From an uncultured Alistipes sp. (GTDB lineage Bacteria > Bacteroidota > Bacteroidia > Bacteroidales > Rikenellaceae), in the NCBI GenBank assembly GCA_900549685.1, contig UROX01000103.1:1-9026 (forward strand): a DNA stretch of 9,026 bases, in the 5' to 3' direction. Made by a program: the position numbers and the translations under genes. Below are positions 1 to 5,875 of the stretch, one piece after another. The number at the start of each line of letters is the position of its first letter. Position 1 is the first letter of the stretch. A model generated the notes under the pieces. It was not told where the DNA came from. It searched no databases and worked only from the letters and a program-made list of their open reading frames with translations.

Positions 1-51
1 ATAAATATTATCAAGTAGCAACAAATTCGGAGGCGCTCGATAATTATACTG

Positions 52-59
52 CAAATTTA
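52..59 (-). promoter_or_regulatory. Possible leftward promoter -7 box (TAAATTTG)
   Basis: Read on the minus strand, these bases spell TAAATTTG, a perfect match to the Bacteroidota -7 consensus TAnnTTTG. It would drive a gene lying off the left edge, divergent from the hydrolase. No clear -33 TTTG sits 19-21 bases upstream on that strand, so the call rests on one box. Confidence 0.35.
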
Positions 60-71
60 CCGTTTTTTTCC

Positions 72-79
72 TATCTTTA
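72..79 (+). promoter_or_regulatory. Probable -7 box of the hydrolase gene (TATCTTTA)
   Basis: TATCTTTA matches TAnnTTTG in all but the last base. It lies 53 bases before the ATG at 132, giving an untranslated leader of about 45 bases. The -33 element is not obvious. The leader has no Shine-Dalgarno sequence, as is usual in Bacteroidota. Confidence 0.45.
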
Positions 80-131
80 CTCTCGGTTCCGCCTTGCGGG
101 AAGTTTTGAATCCGATAAAGATAACGATACG

Positions 132-1004
132 ATGAAAAAAATTCTGGTCACTCTCGCCGCTTTCTGTGCGGCCGCGACCGTCCTGACGGCCGGCGATCCC
201 GAACCCCGGGCGCTCTATCCCGACGGTCCGAAAACCTCCAACGGCATCGATCCTTCGGCGACGGCCGATAACGGCGAGGTCCGTTTCGCCGTAACGACCC
301 CCGACTATTATGTGTTCCTGCCCGAAGCGGAAAAAGCCAACGGACAGGCCGTTGTCGTCTGTCCGGGCGGCGGATACGGCTGCGTGTGCTATGCCCGCGA
401 GGGACTCGACGTGGCCCGCTGGCTCAACGAACAGGGCGTCGCTGCGTTCGTGCTGCGTTACCGGATGCCCAACGGACACCACGAGATCCCGATGGAGGAT
501 GTCCGCGAGATGTTCCGCATCGTCCGCGCCAACGCTTCGCAATGGAAAATAAACCCCGCTCAGGTGGGCATCATGGGCTTTTCGGCCGGAGGACATCTCG
601 CCTCGACGGCCGCCACGCAGTTCGAGACCGATACCCGGCCCGATTTTGCCGTGCTGATCTATCCGGTCATCACGATGCAGGACCGACCCACCCAGTGGGA
701 TACGCGCAATAACCTGCTCGGCCCGCAGCCCGATGCCGCGCTGGTGGAACGCTATTCGAGCGAACGGCAGGTTACGCCGCAGACGCCGCCTGCGTTCATC
801 GCGTTGAGCGACGACGACGAGGTGGTGCCTACGCGGAACAGCACGCTTTTCTACGACGCGCTCAAGGCGAACGGCGTGGCCGCCGAACTGCATATCTATC
901 CGACCGGTCGCCACGGCTGGATCGGCGATTTCACTTACTGGGACGAATATCATGGGGCTTTGTCGCGCTGGCTCGGACAGTTGCGGGAAGGCAGGATAAA
1001 ATAG
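132..1004 (+). CDS. Secreted alpha/beta hydrolase, esterase-like
   Basis: This 290-residue protein is probably a carbohydrate- or ester-directed serine hydrolase of the alpha/beta fold, similar in layout to acetyl-xylan or feruloyl esterases; the substrate cannot be read from sequence. Residues 1-20 form a signal peptide (MKK, hydrophobic core, LTA then G), so it is exported to the periplasm or beyond. The oxyanion-hole segment CPGGGYG is at 77-83. The nucleophile elbow GFSAGG puts catalytic Ser at 151. The acid is probably within the DDDE at 227-230, and the base is His261 in HGW. The start follows from the MKK signal-peptide N-terminus. It is a single-gene unit: a -7 box lies upstream and a hairpin terminator follows about 75 bases after the stop. 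The class is firm. A role in polysaccharide deacetylation is inference. Confidence 0.88.
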   Translation: MKKILVTLAAFCAAATVLTAGDPEPRALYPDGPKTSNGIDPSATADNGEVRFAVTTPDYYVFLPEAEKANGQAVVVCPGGGYGCVCYAREGLDVARWLNEQGVAAFVLRYRMPNGHHEIPMEDVREMFRIVRANASQWKINPAQVGIMGFSAGGHLASTAATQFETDTRPDFAVLIYPVITMQDRPTQWDTRNNLLGPQPDAALVERYSSERQVTPQTPPAFIALSDDDEVVPTRNSTLFYDALKANGVAAELHIYPTGRHGWIGDFTYWDEYHGALSRWLGQLREGRIK

Positions 1005-1077
1005 TCCGGACCGCCGGGTGTTTCCGGAGACGGAACCGTTCGTGCGGAAAATACGGAACAGAAAAATTTTTCCACAC

Positions 1078-1109
1078 AAAGGCTGTCTGCCATCGGCGGG
1101 CAGCCTTTT
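1078..1109 (+). terminator. Rho-independent terminator after the hydrolase
   Basis: GGCTGTCTGCC (1081-1091) pairs with GGCGGGCAGCC (1095-1105) across an ATC loop, with two G-U pairs. The stem is flanked by AAA before it and a TTTT run after it, which extends the pairing. Its position just past the stop at 1004 and its + orientation assign it to the hydrolase. Confidence 0.8.
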
Positions 1110-1331
1110 CCGTGCCGGTATCCGGACGGTCTGGCCGCAGCGATTCATGGCCTGCGGCCGTGTTGCCGGGGCGGAAGAGCCGCCCCCGGCGGGATCTCGA
1201 GTACGGTCTGCGGAAAATACGGAGTTGCTGCGAGTGTCGGCACGTTCCGTCGTAATGATTTCGGTTTTTTATACGAGTCGGTCCGGCCGGAATCCGGAAT
1301 GTGCAGGGGCGTCGCTCGGGTGCGGGATTCG
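1110..1331. other. Intergenic segment with two GC-rich hairpins
   Basis: No convincing gene is present between the hydrolase terminator and the hydG promoter. The segment holds a perfect 8-base-pair stem, GGCCGCAG (1133-1140) with CTGCGGCC (1152-1159). A second stem pairs GCCGGGGCGG (1165-1174) with CCGCCCCCGGC (1180-1190), with one bulged base. A 10-base palindrome, TCCGGCCGGA, lies at 1282-1291. Neither hairpin is followed by a T run, so they do not read as terminators. Confidence 0.5.
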
Positions 1332-1350
1332 TAAATTTGTGCTACTTTTG
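1332..1350 (+). promoter_or_regulatory. hydG promoter region with two tandem -7 boxes
   Basis: TAAATTTG (1332-1339) and TACTTTTG (1343-1350) both match TAnnTTTG exactly. The second would give a leader of only about 17 bases before the ATG at 1374. No good -33 TTTG is seen at the expected distance for either, so which one is used cannot be told from sequence. Confidence 0.6.
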
Positions 1351-1373
1351 TCCCGTTCTTTCATCGTTTCGAT

Positions 1374-2792
1374 ATGATTTTCGATCCTCAAAAATACGCG
1401 TTGCCGGATGTCCCCGGCCGGATGTTTCTCGATGCCGAAGAGATTCGCGGCATTCTCCGGGCGGTCCGTCCGCCTTCGCCCGCCGAACTGCGGGCGATCA
1501 TCGACCGTTCGATGGACAACCGGCGGCTTTCGTTGCAGGAAACCGCCTCGTTGATCGCCGCCGATTCGCCGGAGGCCGTGGAGACGATCTTCGATGCTGC
1601 CGGACGGCTCAAGCGGCGGACCTACGGCAACCGCATCGTGCTGTTCGCGCCGCTGTATATCGGCAACCGCTGCATCAACAACTGCGCCTATTGCGGTTTC
1701 CGGGCCGGTAACGGCGCCGCCCGCCGCCGGACGCTCACGGATGCCGAGATCGAGGCCGAGACGCGGGCGCTCGAGGCGGCGGGGCATAAGCGCCTGATTC
1801 TCGTTTACGGCGAGCATCCCGATTACGGTCCCGACTACATCGCCCGTACCGTGCGCACCGTTTACGGAACCCGACAGGGGCGGGGCGAGATTCGCCGGGT
1901 CAATATCAACGCCGCCCCGCTGGATGTCGAGGGATTCCGTACCGTGCGCGAGGCAGGCATCGGAACCTATCAGATTTTTCAGGAGACCTACGATCCGGAC
2001 CTCTATGCCCGTTTCCATCCGTCGGGTCCCAAGAGCGATTACGCCTACCGGTTGCTGGCGATGGACCGGGCGATGGAAGCCGGAATCGACGACGTGGGCC
2101 TCGGCGTGCTGCTCGGCCTCGGTGACTGGGCTTTCGAACTGCTTGCGCTCGTCCGGCATACGAACCATCTGGAGGCCTGTTTCGGTGTGGGACCCCATAC
2201 TATTTCGTTCCCGCGCATTCAGAATGCTTCGTCGCTGAACCGGACGTCGCTCGCTCCGGTGGCGGACCGCGATTTCGAACGCATGGTCGCTATCCTCAGG
2301 CTGGCCGTTCCGTATACGGGACTGATTCTGACCGCCCGCGAGCCGGCCGCCCTGCGCGACAGGCTGATCGAATACGGCGTCTCGCAGATCGATGCCGGGA
2401 CGAAGCTCGAGATTGGCGGATACACGGCCGCTTCGCAGAAACAGGACCTCGACCGCGAGCAGTTCGAGTTGAGCGACGAACGTCCGCTCGCCGAAGTGAT
2501 CGCCGGACTCTGCGAACGGGGACAGATCCCTTCGTTCTGTACGGCCTGTTACCGAAAGGGGCGGACGGGGGAACATTTCATGGAGTTCTCCACCAAAGGA
2601 TTCATCAAGCGGTTCTGTACGCCCAACGCGTTGCTGACCTTCGCCGAATACCTCGAGGATTATGCGCCGGAGGCACTGAGGGCCGAAGGGTGGCGCCGCA
2701 TCGGCGAGGAAGTCGCCGCGCTCGAACAACGGGACGAACTGAACCTTCGGCTGCAACGCATCCGCGGGGGCGAGCGCGATCTGCTGTTCTGA
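1374..2792 (+). CDS. hydG: [FeFe]-hydrogenase maturase HydG
   Basis: HydG is a radical S-adenosylmethionine enzyme that cleaves tyrosine and converts the fragment into CO and cyanide, building the iron synthon used for the [FeFe]-hydrogenase H-cluster together with HydE and HydF. It is cytosolic. At 472 residues it has the usual family length. The radical-SAM cluster motif is CINNCAYC, with cysteines 100, 104 and 107. The diagnostic C-terminal CX2CX22C motif is present (cysteines 389, 392 and 415); it binds the second, five-iron cluster and separates HydG from the related thiamine enzyme ThiH. The ATG lies directly behind two -7 boxes and gives a full N-terminus. hydE, hydF and a hydrogenase gene are not in this window. 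Downstream there are about 250 bases before any terminator-like hairpin. Confidence 0.96.
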   Translation: MIFDPQKYALPDVPGRMFLDAEEIRGILRAVRPPSPAELRAIIDRSMDNRRLSLQETASLIAADSPEAVETIFDAAGRLKRRTYGNRIVLFAPLYIGNRCINNCAYCGFRAGNGAARRRTLTDAEIEAETRALEAAGHKRLILVYGEHPDYGPDYIARTVRTVYGTRQGRGEIRRVNINAAPLDVEGFRTVREAGIGTYQIFQETYDPDLYARFHPSGPKSDYAYRLLAMDRAMEAGIDDVGLGVLLGLGDWAFELLALVRHTNHLEACFGVGPHTISFPRIQNASSLNRTSLAPVADRDFERMVAILRLAVPYTGLILTAREPAALRDRLIEYGVSQIDAGTKLEIGGYTAASQKQDLDREQFELSDERPLAEVIAGLCERGQIPSFCTACYRKGRTGEHFMEFSTKGFIKRFCTPNALLTFAEYLEDYAPEALRAEGWRRIGEEVAALEQRDELNLRLQRIRGGERDLLF

Positions 2793-3045
2793 GACGCGCG
2801 GTCTCGGGGCGGATCGGTTTCTGCGACCGCCGCAGTGTCCGTCTGTACCTGCCCGGACGGCGTATCGTCTTTCTTCCGGCGGAGTTGTCCTGTATTTATG
2901 TGCTATGCCCCGTGCGGAGGCCGACGGACGAGAATCGTCCCAAGTTGTGCCGGAAACGGCATGTCCTGCTCCCTGCTGCGTCTTCGGGAGTATTCGGGGC
3001 GGTTGGATATTCCGTCTCCGGGCGGCAGCGGAGCGGACATGACGA
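2793..3045. other. Intergenic segment downstream of hydG
   Basis: I see no gene here. A 75-codon open frame beginning at 2835 has no recognisable features and a cysteine- and arginine-rich composition typical of chance frames in GC-rich DNA. A small stem, TGCCG (2948-2952) with CGGCA (2957-2961), closes a GAAA tetraloop; it may simply lie in the hydG 3' untranslated region. Confidence 0.45.
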
Positions 3046-3073
3046 AAAAGGGCGGCTTATGAGCCGCCCTTTT
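3046..3073. terminator. Bidirectional terminator between convergent genes
   Basis: AAAAGGGCGGCT (3046-3057) pairs perfectly with AGCCGCCCTTTT (3062-3073) across a 4-base loop. This gives a T run on both strands. It lies 35 bases past the stop of the minus-strand nuclease gene, so it surely serves that gene. It would also stop transcripts coming from hydG, though 250 bases after the hydG stop. Confidence 0.85.
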
Positions 3074-3107
3074 CGGGTTTATCGAGCCGACTTGCGGTCG
3101 GTGTACG

Positions 3108-3974
3108 TTATCTCAGAATGGCTTCGACCAAAACGGGAAAGTGGTCGGACGGGAAATATTTGCCGTCCGAATCGGTCAGGACGCCGTATTTCAGAATCCG
3201 TACCCGGTTATTGACGAACACGTAGTCGATCTCCCGTCTCTGCATCAGCCGTTCCGGAATCCGGACGTCGAAGCCCGTGTAGCTCCAGCCGGGCGAGTAG
3301 GGCGGCATTTCGGAGATCGTCTTCGCGTCGAGCAGTCCGCTTCTCATAATCCGGATCGGTTCGGCGTCGGGCTGCGAGTTGAAATCGCCGGTGCAGAAGA
3401 CCGGATATTTCGTTCCGGCCGTCTGTCCGATTCTTTCGAGCAGCAGGGCGGCCGACTCGCGCCGGGCTGTCGGACCGATGTGGTCGAGGTGGGTGTTGAA
3501 AAAATAGAACACCTTTTTCGTTTTGCGGTCTTTCATCTTCGCCCACGTGCAGATGCGGTGCAGTTGCGCGTCCCACCCTTTGGACATCACCTCGGGCGTC
3601 TGGCTGAGCCAGAACGTGCCGCTGTCGAGCACCTGTATGCGGTCCGTGCGGTAGAAGATGGCCGAAAACTCGCCTCCGTTCTCGCCGTCGCGTCCGATGC
3701 CTACCGAGGCGAACTCGGGCATCTGCCGCAAGTCGTCCATCTGGAGCGGAAGGGCTTCCTGCACGCCGACGATGTCGTAGCCGTGGAACAGAATCAGGTT
3801 CTTGACCCGTTCCTTGCGGAAGTTCCACATGTTGTTGCCGTCTACGGGCGTGTTCATCCGGATGTTGTACGAACCTACGCGCAGAGGGCAGTCGCCCCGT
3901 GCCGAGAGTTCGCCCGTGCCGATGAGGGCGAGCAGCGCTATCGACAACAGAAACCGTTCGAATGCGTTTTTCAT
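3108..3974 (-). CDS. Exported endonuclease/exonuclease/phosphatase family protein
   Basis: A 288-residue protein of the metal-dependent endonuclease/exonuclease/phosphatase fold (DNase I and inositol-polyphosphate-phosphatase superfamily). The family hydrolyses phosphodiester or phosphomonoester bonds; the substrate here is unknown. Residues 1-25 look like a signal peptide, so it acts outside the cytoplasm. The catalytic set is complete: Asn37 in SYNIRM, Glu73 in VQEA, His162 and Asp164 in THLDH, Asp197 and Asn199 in GDFNS, Asp250 in EIDYVFV, and Asp277-His278 in SDHFP. The start leaves an 8-base gap after the upstream winged-helix gene, which indicates one operon. A perfect hairpin terminator follows the stop. 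Close homologues in gut Bacteroidota are usually annotated only by superfamily; a role in scavenging phosphate, nucleic acid or lipid head groups is inference. Confidence 0.9.
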   Translation of the reverse strand: MKNAFERFLLSIALLALIGTGELSARGDCPLRVGSYNIRMNTPVDGNNMWNFRKERVKNLILFHGYDIVGVQEALPLQMDDLRQMPEFASVGIGRDGENGGEFSAIFYRTDRIQVLDSGTFWLSQTPEVMSKGWDAQLHRICTWAKMKDRKTKKVFYFFNTHLDHIGPTARRESAALLLERIGQTAGTKYPVFCTGDFNSQPDAEPIRIMRSGLLDAKTISEMPPYSPGWSYTGFDVRIPERLMQRREIDYVFVNNRVRILKYGVLTDSDGKYFPSDHFPVLVEAILR

Positions 3975-3982
3975 CGGTCGGG

Positions 3983-4153
3983 TTATTTCTGAATGTCGTA
4001 ATAGCAGCGTTTCGGGGAGTATACCTTTCCCTCTTTGACCAGTTTCTTGATCGCTTTGTCGGCCTCGGCTTTTTCGACGCCTGCCGCAGCGGCGATGTCG
4101 CCCGGACGCATCGCGCCTTTTTCCTGCAGGGCTTTCAGAATTTTCTCTTCCAT
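3983..4153 (-). CDS. Small winged-helix-like protein, putative regulator (56 aa)
   Basis: This short gene encodes 56 residues, starting MEEKILKALQEKGAMRPGDI and ending SPKRCYYDIQK. The pattern is that of a minimal winged helix-turn-helix: helix 1 (about 2-12), a GDIAAAAGV turn into helix 2 (18-26), a recognition helix (27-40, KAEADKAIKKLVKEG), and a short strand pair or wing (41-54, KVYSPKRCYYDI). The frame is lysine-rich, ends in TAA, and lies 8 bases before the nuclease ATG. A well-formed promoter sits about 20 bases before its ATG. All three support a real gene. From memory, similar 55-70 residue proteins ending in SPKRCYY are annotated as transcriptional regulators; I cannot confirm this here. 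There is no ligand or enzyme domain. Its DNA target is unknown, but it could regulate its own operon. Confidence 0.85.
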   Translation of the reverse strand: MEEKILKALQEKGAMRPGDIAAAAGVEKAEADKAIKKLVKEGKVYSPKRCYYDIQK

Positions 4154-4179
4154 GGTGTCTGTTTTTTGTTAATGATCCG

Positions 4180-4211
4180 TAAAATTAGTCCATTCCGGTT
4201 TCATCTGCAAA
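4180..4211 (-). promoter_or_regulatory. Promoter of the winged-helix/nuclease operon
   Basis: On the minus strand a -33 TTTG (4208-4211) is followed by exactly 20 bases and then a -7 TAATTTTA (4180-4187). This matches the Bacteroidota primary sigma-factor layout except for the last base of the -7 box. Transcription would begin near 4173, about 20 bases before the ATG at 4153. Confidence 0.7.
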
Positions 4212-4212
4212 T

Positions 4213-4240
4213 AAAAAACGACACTCTTCCCGGGGCGTCC
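4213..4240 (-). terminator. Weak possible terminator after the DUF308 gene
   Basis: On the minus strand a 5-base-pair stem, GACGC with GTGTC, is followed directly by a run of T. The stem is short and includes a G-U pair. The T run adjoins the -33 box of the next operon, so the site could be fortuitous and readthrough from the DUF308 gene is possible. Confidence 0.25.
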
Positions 4241-4250
4241 TCGTCCGTCT

Positions 4251-4793
4251 TTATTCGGACTTTTTGCCGATCAGACGCAGGTCGAGCGCCAGAAAGATGC
4301 TTCCGAATCCGATGAACAGGAAGACGAACGTCGCCAGATAGGCCACCGGCAGCAATCCGAACCTTTCGTCGAGCATCATCAGGAAACCCAGTACCAGCAG
4401 CAGAATGCCGACCAGCAGATAGCGCCCCCAGATGTTCGAGCCGCGGCGACGCCACGAGAACGAGTCGGCGATGTAGGTCAGCCCGCGGACGAATACCCAG
4501 ATGCCGATGAGTACGGGGATGATCTCGGCCGAGACGAGCGGATTGGCCAGCATCAGCAACCCGAACACGATGTCGATCACGCCTTCGAAAAAGCGCCATC
4601 CCCAGCCCTGTCTGCGCATGTTCGAAAAAGCCAGTACGAGCGACATGATGCCCGAAACCAATGCGACGGCCCCGATGTAGACGGCTATCGAGACGAGTGC
4701 CGCGATCGGGTGGACCAGCGAGCTGAAGCCCAGAATAAGAAACAGAATGCCGTTGATAAGCAACAGCCACCAGTTTTTGAAGATCGTATCCAT
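4251..4793 (-). CDS. HdeD/DUF308-like integral membrane protein
   Basis: A 180-residue inner-membrane protein with six predicted membrane helices, at about residues 8-26, 30-55, 66-84, 89-108, 122-141 and 146-171. They are arranged as three two-helix units, with short polar turns such as FSNMRRQGWGWRF and SFSWRRRGSN between units. This is the layout of the DUF308 family, which includes E. coli HdeD, a protein linked to acid resistance at high cell density. The biochemical activity of the family is unknown, and an acid-stress role here is only by analogy. The ATG gives the normal short cytoplasmic N-terminus ahead of helix 1. It lies on the same strand as the winged-helix/nuclease operon but 97 bases upstream of it, so it is probably a separate unit. 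No clear promoter box is visible before it. Confidence 0.88.
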   Translation of the reverse strand: MDTIFKNWWLLLINGILFLILGFSSLVHPIAALVSIAVYIGAVALVSGIMSLVLAFSNMRRQGWGWRFFEGVIDIVFGLLMLANPLVSAEIIPVLIGIWVFVRGLTYIADSFSWRRRGSNIWGRYLLVGILLLVLGFLMMLDERFGLLPVAYLATFVFLFIGFGSIFLALDLRLIGKKSE

Positions 4794-5100
4794 AATTCTT
4801 TAAGGTTTTATCATTGACGTTTCGGAGGTTCCGCAAGAACTCTGCCAGAGGGTGGCGTTCGCAGGCCGGAGGCGCTTCCGGACCGTCTGGCGCGGGTCGT
4901 GCCGGCTGCGGGAAGTGCGTCGTCCTTTCGTCGTTTCCCTGCGAGGTCGGACGTCTCTCCGGACGGCTGCGGAGGTTTTCGCGGTGCTGGTATGCAGTTT
5001 GCCGCCCAGGGCGTTTCTCCTGTTTTTTCGTTCGCTTTCCGTCCACCGGGCGACGGCGACCGTGTCCTCGTCGGCGACCGGCGATCGGAGATAAGAAGCG
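4794..5100. other. Intergenic gap between divergent DUF308 gene and rpmI
   Basis: No gene is supported here. Open frames in all readings lack family features. The segment is GC-rich with scattered short inverted repeats (for example CCGGA and TCCGG near 4865-4880) and a doubled GGCGACCG at about 5053-5083. It should hold the DUF308 promoter, but I find no TAnnTTTG box on the minus strand. Confidence 0.4.
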
Positions 5101-5132
5101 TTTTTTTATTTCGCGATTAATTTTTATCTTTG
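5101..5132 (+). promoter_or_regulatory. Promoter of rpmI-rplT (TATCTTTG)
   Basis: TATCTTTG at 5125-5132 is a perfect -7 box. A T run at 5101-5107 sits at the right distance for a degenerate -33 element. Transcription would start near 5139, leaving a leader of about 24 bases before the rpmI ATG. A strong promoter immediately upstream shows the pair is transcribed on its own. Confidence 0.75.
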
Positions 5133-5162
5133 TGGGCTGTTTAACATCTAAATTTTAGTAGA

Positions 5163-5357
5163 ATGCCGAAAATGAAAACCAATTCCGGTGCGAAGAAACG
5201 TTTCGACTTCACCGGATCAGGAAAGATCAAGAGAAAGCACGCTTTCAAAAGTCACATCCTGACCAAGAAAACAACCAAACAAAAACGCAATCTGACCTAC
5301 TCGGGTCTGATTTCGAAGGCCGACGAGGCCAATGTGAAACTGCTGTTGGTGAAATAA
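5163..5357 (+). CDS. rpmI: 50S ribosomal protein L35
   Basis: A 64-residue, strongly basic protein of the bL35 family, a small component of the large ribosomal subunit. The N-terminus MPKMKTNSGAKKRF and the segment KRKHAFKSHILTKKTTKQKRNL are the family hallmarks, and the length is normal. The gene starts directly behind a good promoter and is followed after a 100-base spacer by rplT. The upstream neighbour is a divergent membrane-protein gene instead of infC, which precedes rpmI in most bacteria. Codons are lysine- and AA-rich compared with surrounding genes, as expected for a highly expressed ribosomal gene. Confidence 0.98.
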   Translation: MPKMKTNSGAKKRFDFTGSGKIKRKHAFKSHILTKKTTKQKRNLTYSGLISKADEANVKLLLVK

Positions 5358-5398
5358 TCGCCGCGCTGTTTCGCGCCATTACGTCAAACGAAGAGGGA

Positions 5399-5436
5399 GT
5401 CAGCCCCGAAGAGTATGGGAGAACCATGCCGCTGAC
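5399..5436 (+). promoter_or_regulatory. Candidate structured RNA element ahead of rplT
   Basis: In the rpmI-rplT spacer, GTCAGC (5399-5404) pairs perfectly with GCTGAC (5431-5436). Inside it, GTATGG (5413-5418) pairs with CCATGC (5424-5429), with one G-U pair, around a GAGAA loop. The two stems are separated by a lopsided internal loop of eight bases on the 5' side and one on the 3' side. It ends 21 bases before the rplT ATG and has no T run, so it is not a terminator. L20 is known to repress its own operon by binding leader RNA in E. coli and Bacillus, so this could be an L20-binding site. That is inference. Confidence 0.4.
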
Positions 5437-5457
5437 CGCTCGTAAAACTTTACAACT

Positions 5458-5802
5458 ATGCCAAGGTCAGTAAATGCAGTAGCATCCAGAGCCAGAAGAA
5501 AAAAGGTTTTAAAACTTGCCAAGGGTAACTTTGGTTCAAGGGGAAATGTCTGGACGGTCGCCAAAAACACCGTCGAAAAAGGTCTTACCTACGCTTACCG
5601 CGATCGTAAGAACAAAAAACGTCAGTTCCGCAGCCTGTGGATCCAGCGTATCAACGCCGCAGCCCGCAGCCACGGTATGACTTATTCGGAATTTATGGGT
5701 AAAATCAACGCCAAAGGCATTCAGCTCAACCGCAAGGTGCTGGCCGATCTGGCGATGAACAACCCCGCCGCATTCGAAAAAATCGTTAAAACAGTACAAT
5801 AG
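5458..5802 (+). CDS. rplT: 50S ribosomal protein L20
   Basis: A 114-residue bL20 protein, needed early in large-subunit assembly and bound to 23S rRNA. The basic N-terminal tail (MPRSVNAVASRARRKKVLKLAKGNFG) inserts into rRNA. The globular half includes TYAYRDRKNKKRQFRSLWIQRINAAAR and the C-terminal RKVLADLAMNNPAAFEKIV, all characteristic of the family. Length is typical. It shares a transcript with rpmI and is closed by a strong terminator. In other bacteria L20 also acts as a translational repressor of its operon. The structured spacer just upstream is a candidate site for that. Confidence 0.98.
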   Translation: MPRSVNAVASRARRKKVLKLAKGNFGSRGNVWTVAKNTVEKGLTYAYRDRKNKKRQFRSLWIQRINAAARSHGMTYSEFMGKINAKGIQLNRKVLADLAMNNPAAFEKIVKTVQ

Positions 5803-5847
5803 GCTTTTCGGGGGCGCTTTGCGTCCGCGATCTGCCGAAAGAAAGAG

Positions 5848-5875
5848 GGCGTCCGGTTTTCCGGACGCCTTTTTT
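5848..5875 (+). terminator. Rho-independent terminator of rpmI-rplT
   Basis: GGCGTCCGG (5848-5856) pairs perfectly with CCGGACGCC (5861-5869) around a TTTT loop and is followed by six T. It lies 45 bases past the rplT stop and defines the end of the two-gene operon. Confidence 0.95.

Noticed and set aside
57..1148. Long minus-strand open frame (363 codons) opposite the hydrolase
   Set aside because: It mirrors a clearly real gene with intact catalytic motifs. Long antisense frames are expected in GC-rich coding DNA, and its translation has no recognisable domain.
1269..2756. 495-codon minus-strand open frame opposite hydG
   Set aside because: The plus strand encodes HydG with all diagnostic cysteines. 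The antisense product is arginine- and glycine-rich without family features.
2835..3062. 75-codon plus-strand frame after hydG
   Set aside because: Cysteine- and arginine-rich chance translation that runs into the bidirectional terminator.
3141..3992. 283-codon plus-strand open frame opposite the nuclease gene
   Set aside because: It is antisense to a protein with a full endonuclease/exonuclease/phosphatase motif set; no supported start or domain.
4201..5046. 281-codon minus-strand frame overlapping the DUF308 gene
   Set aside because: It runs in another frame through the six-helix protein and into intergenic DNA. Its translation is basic, low-complexity and unrecognisable.
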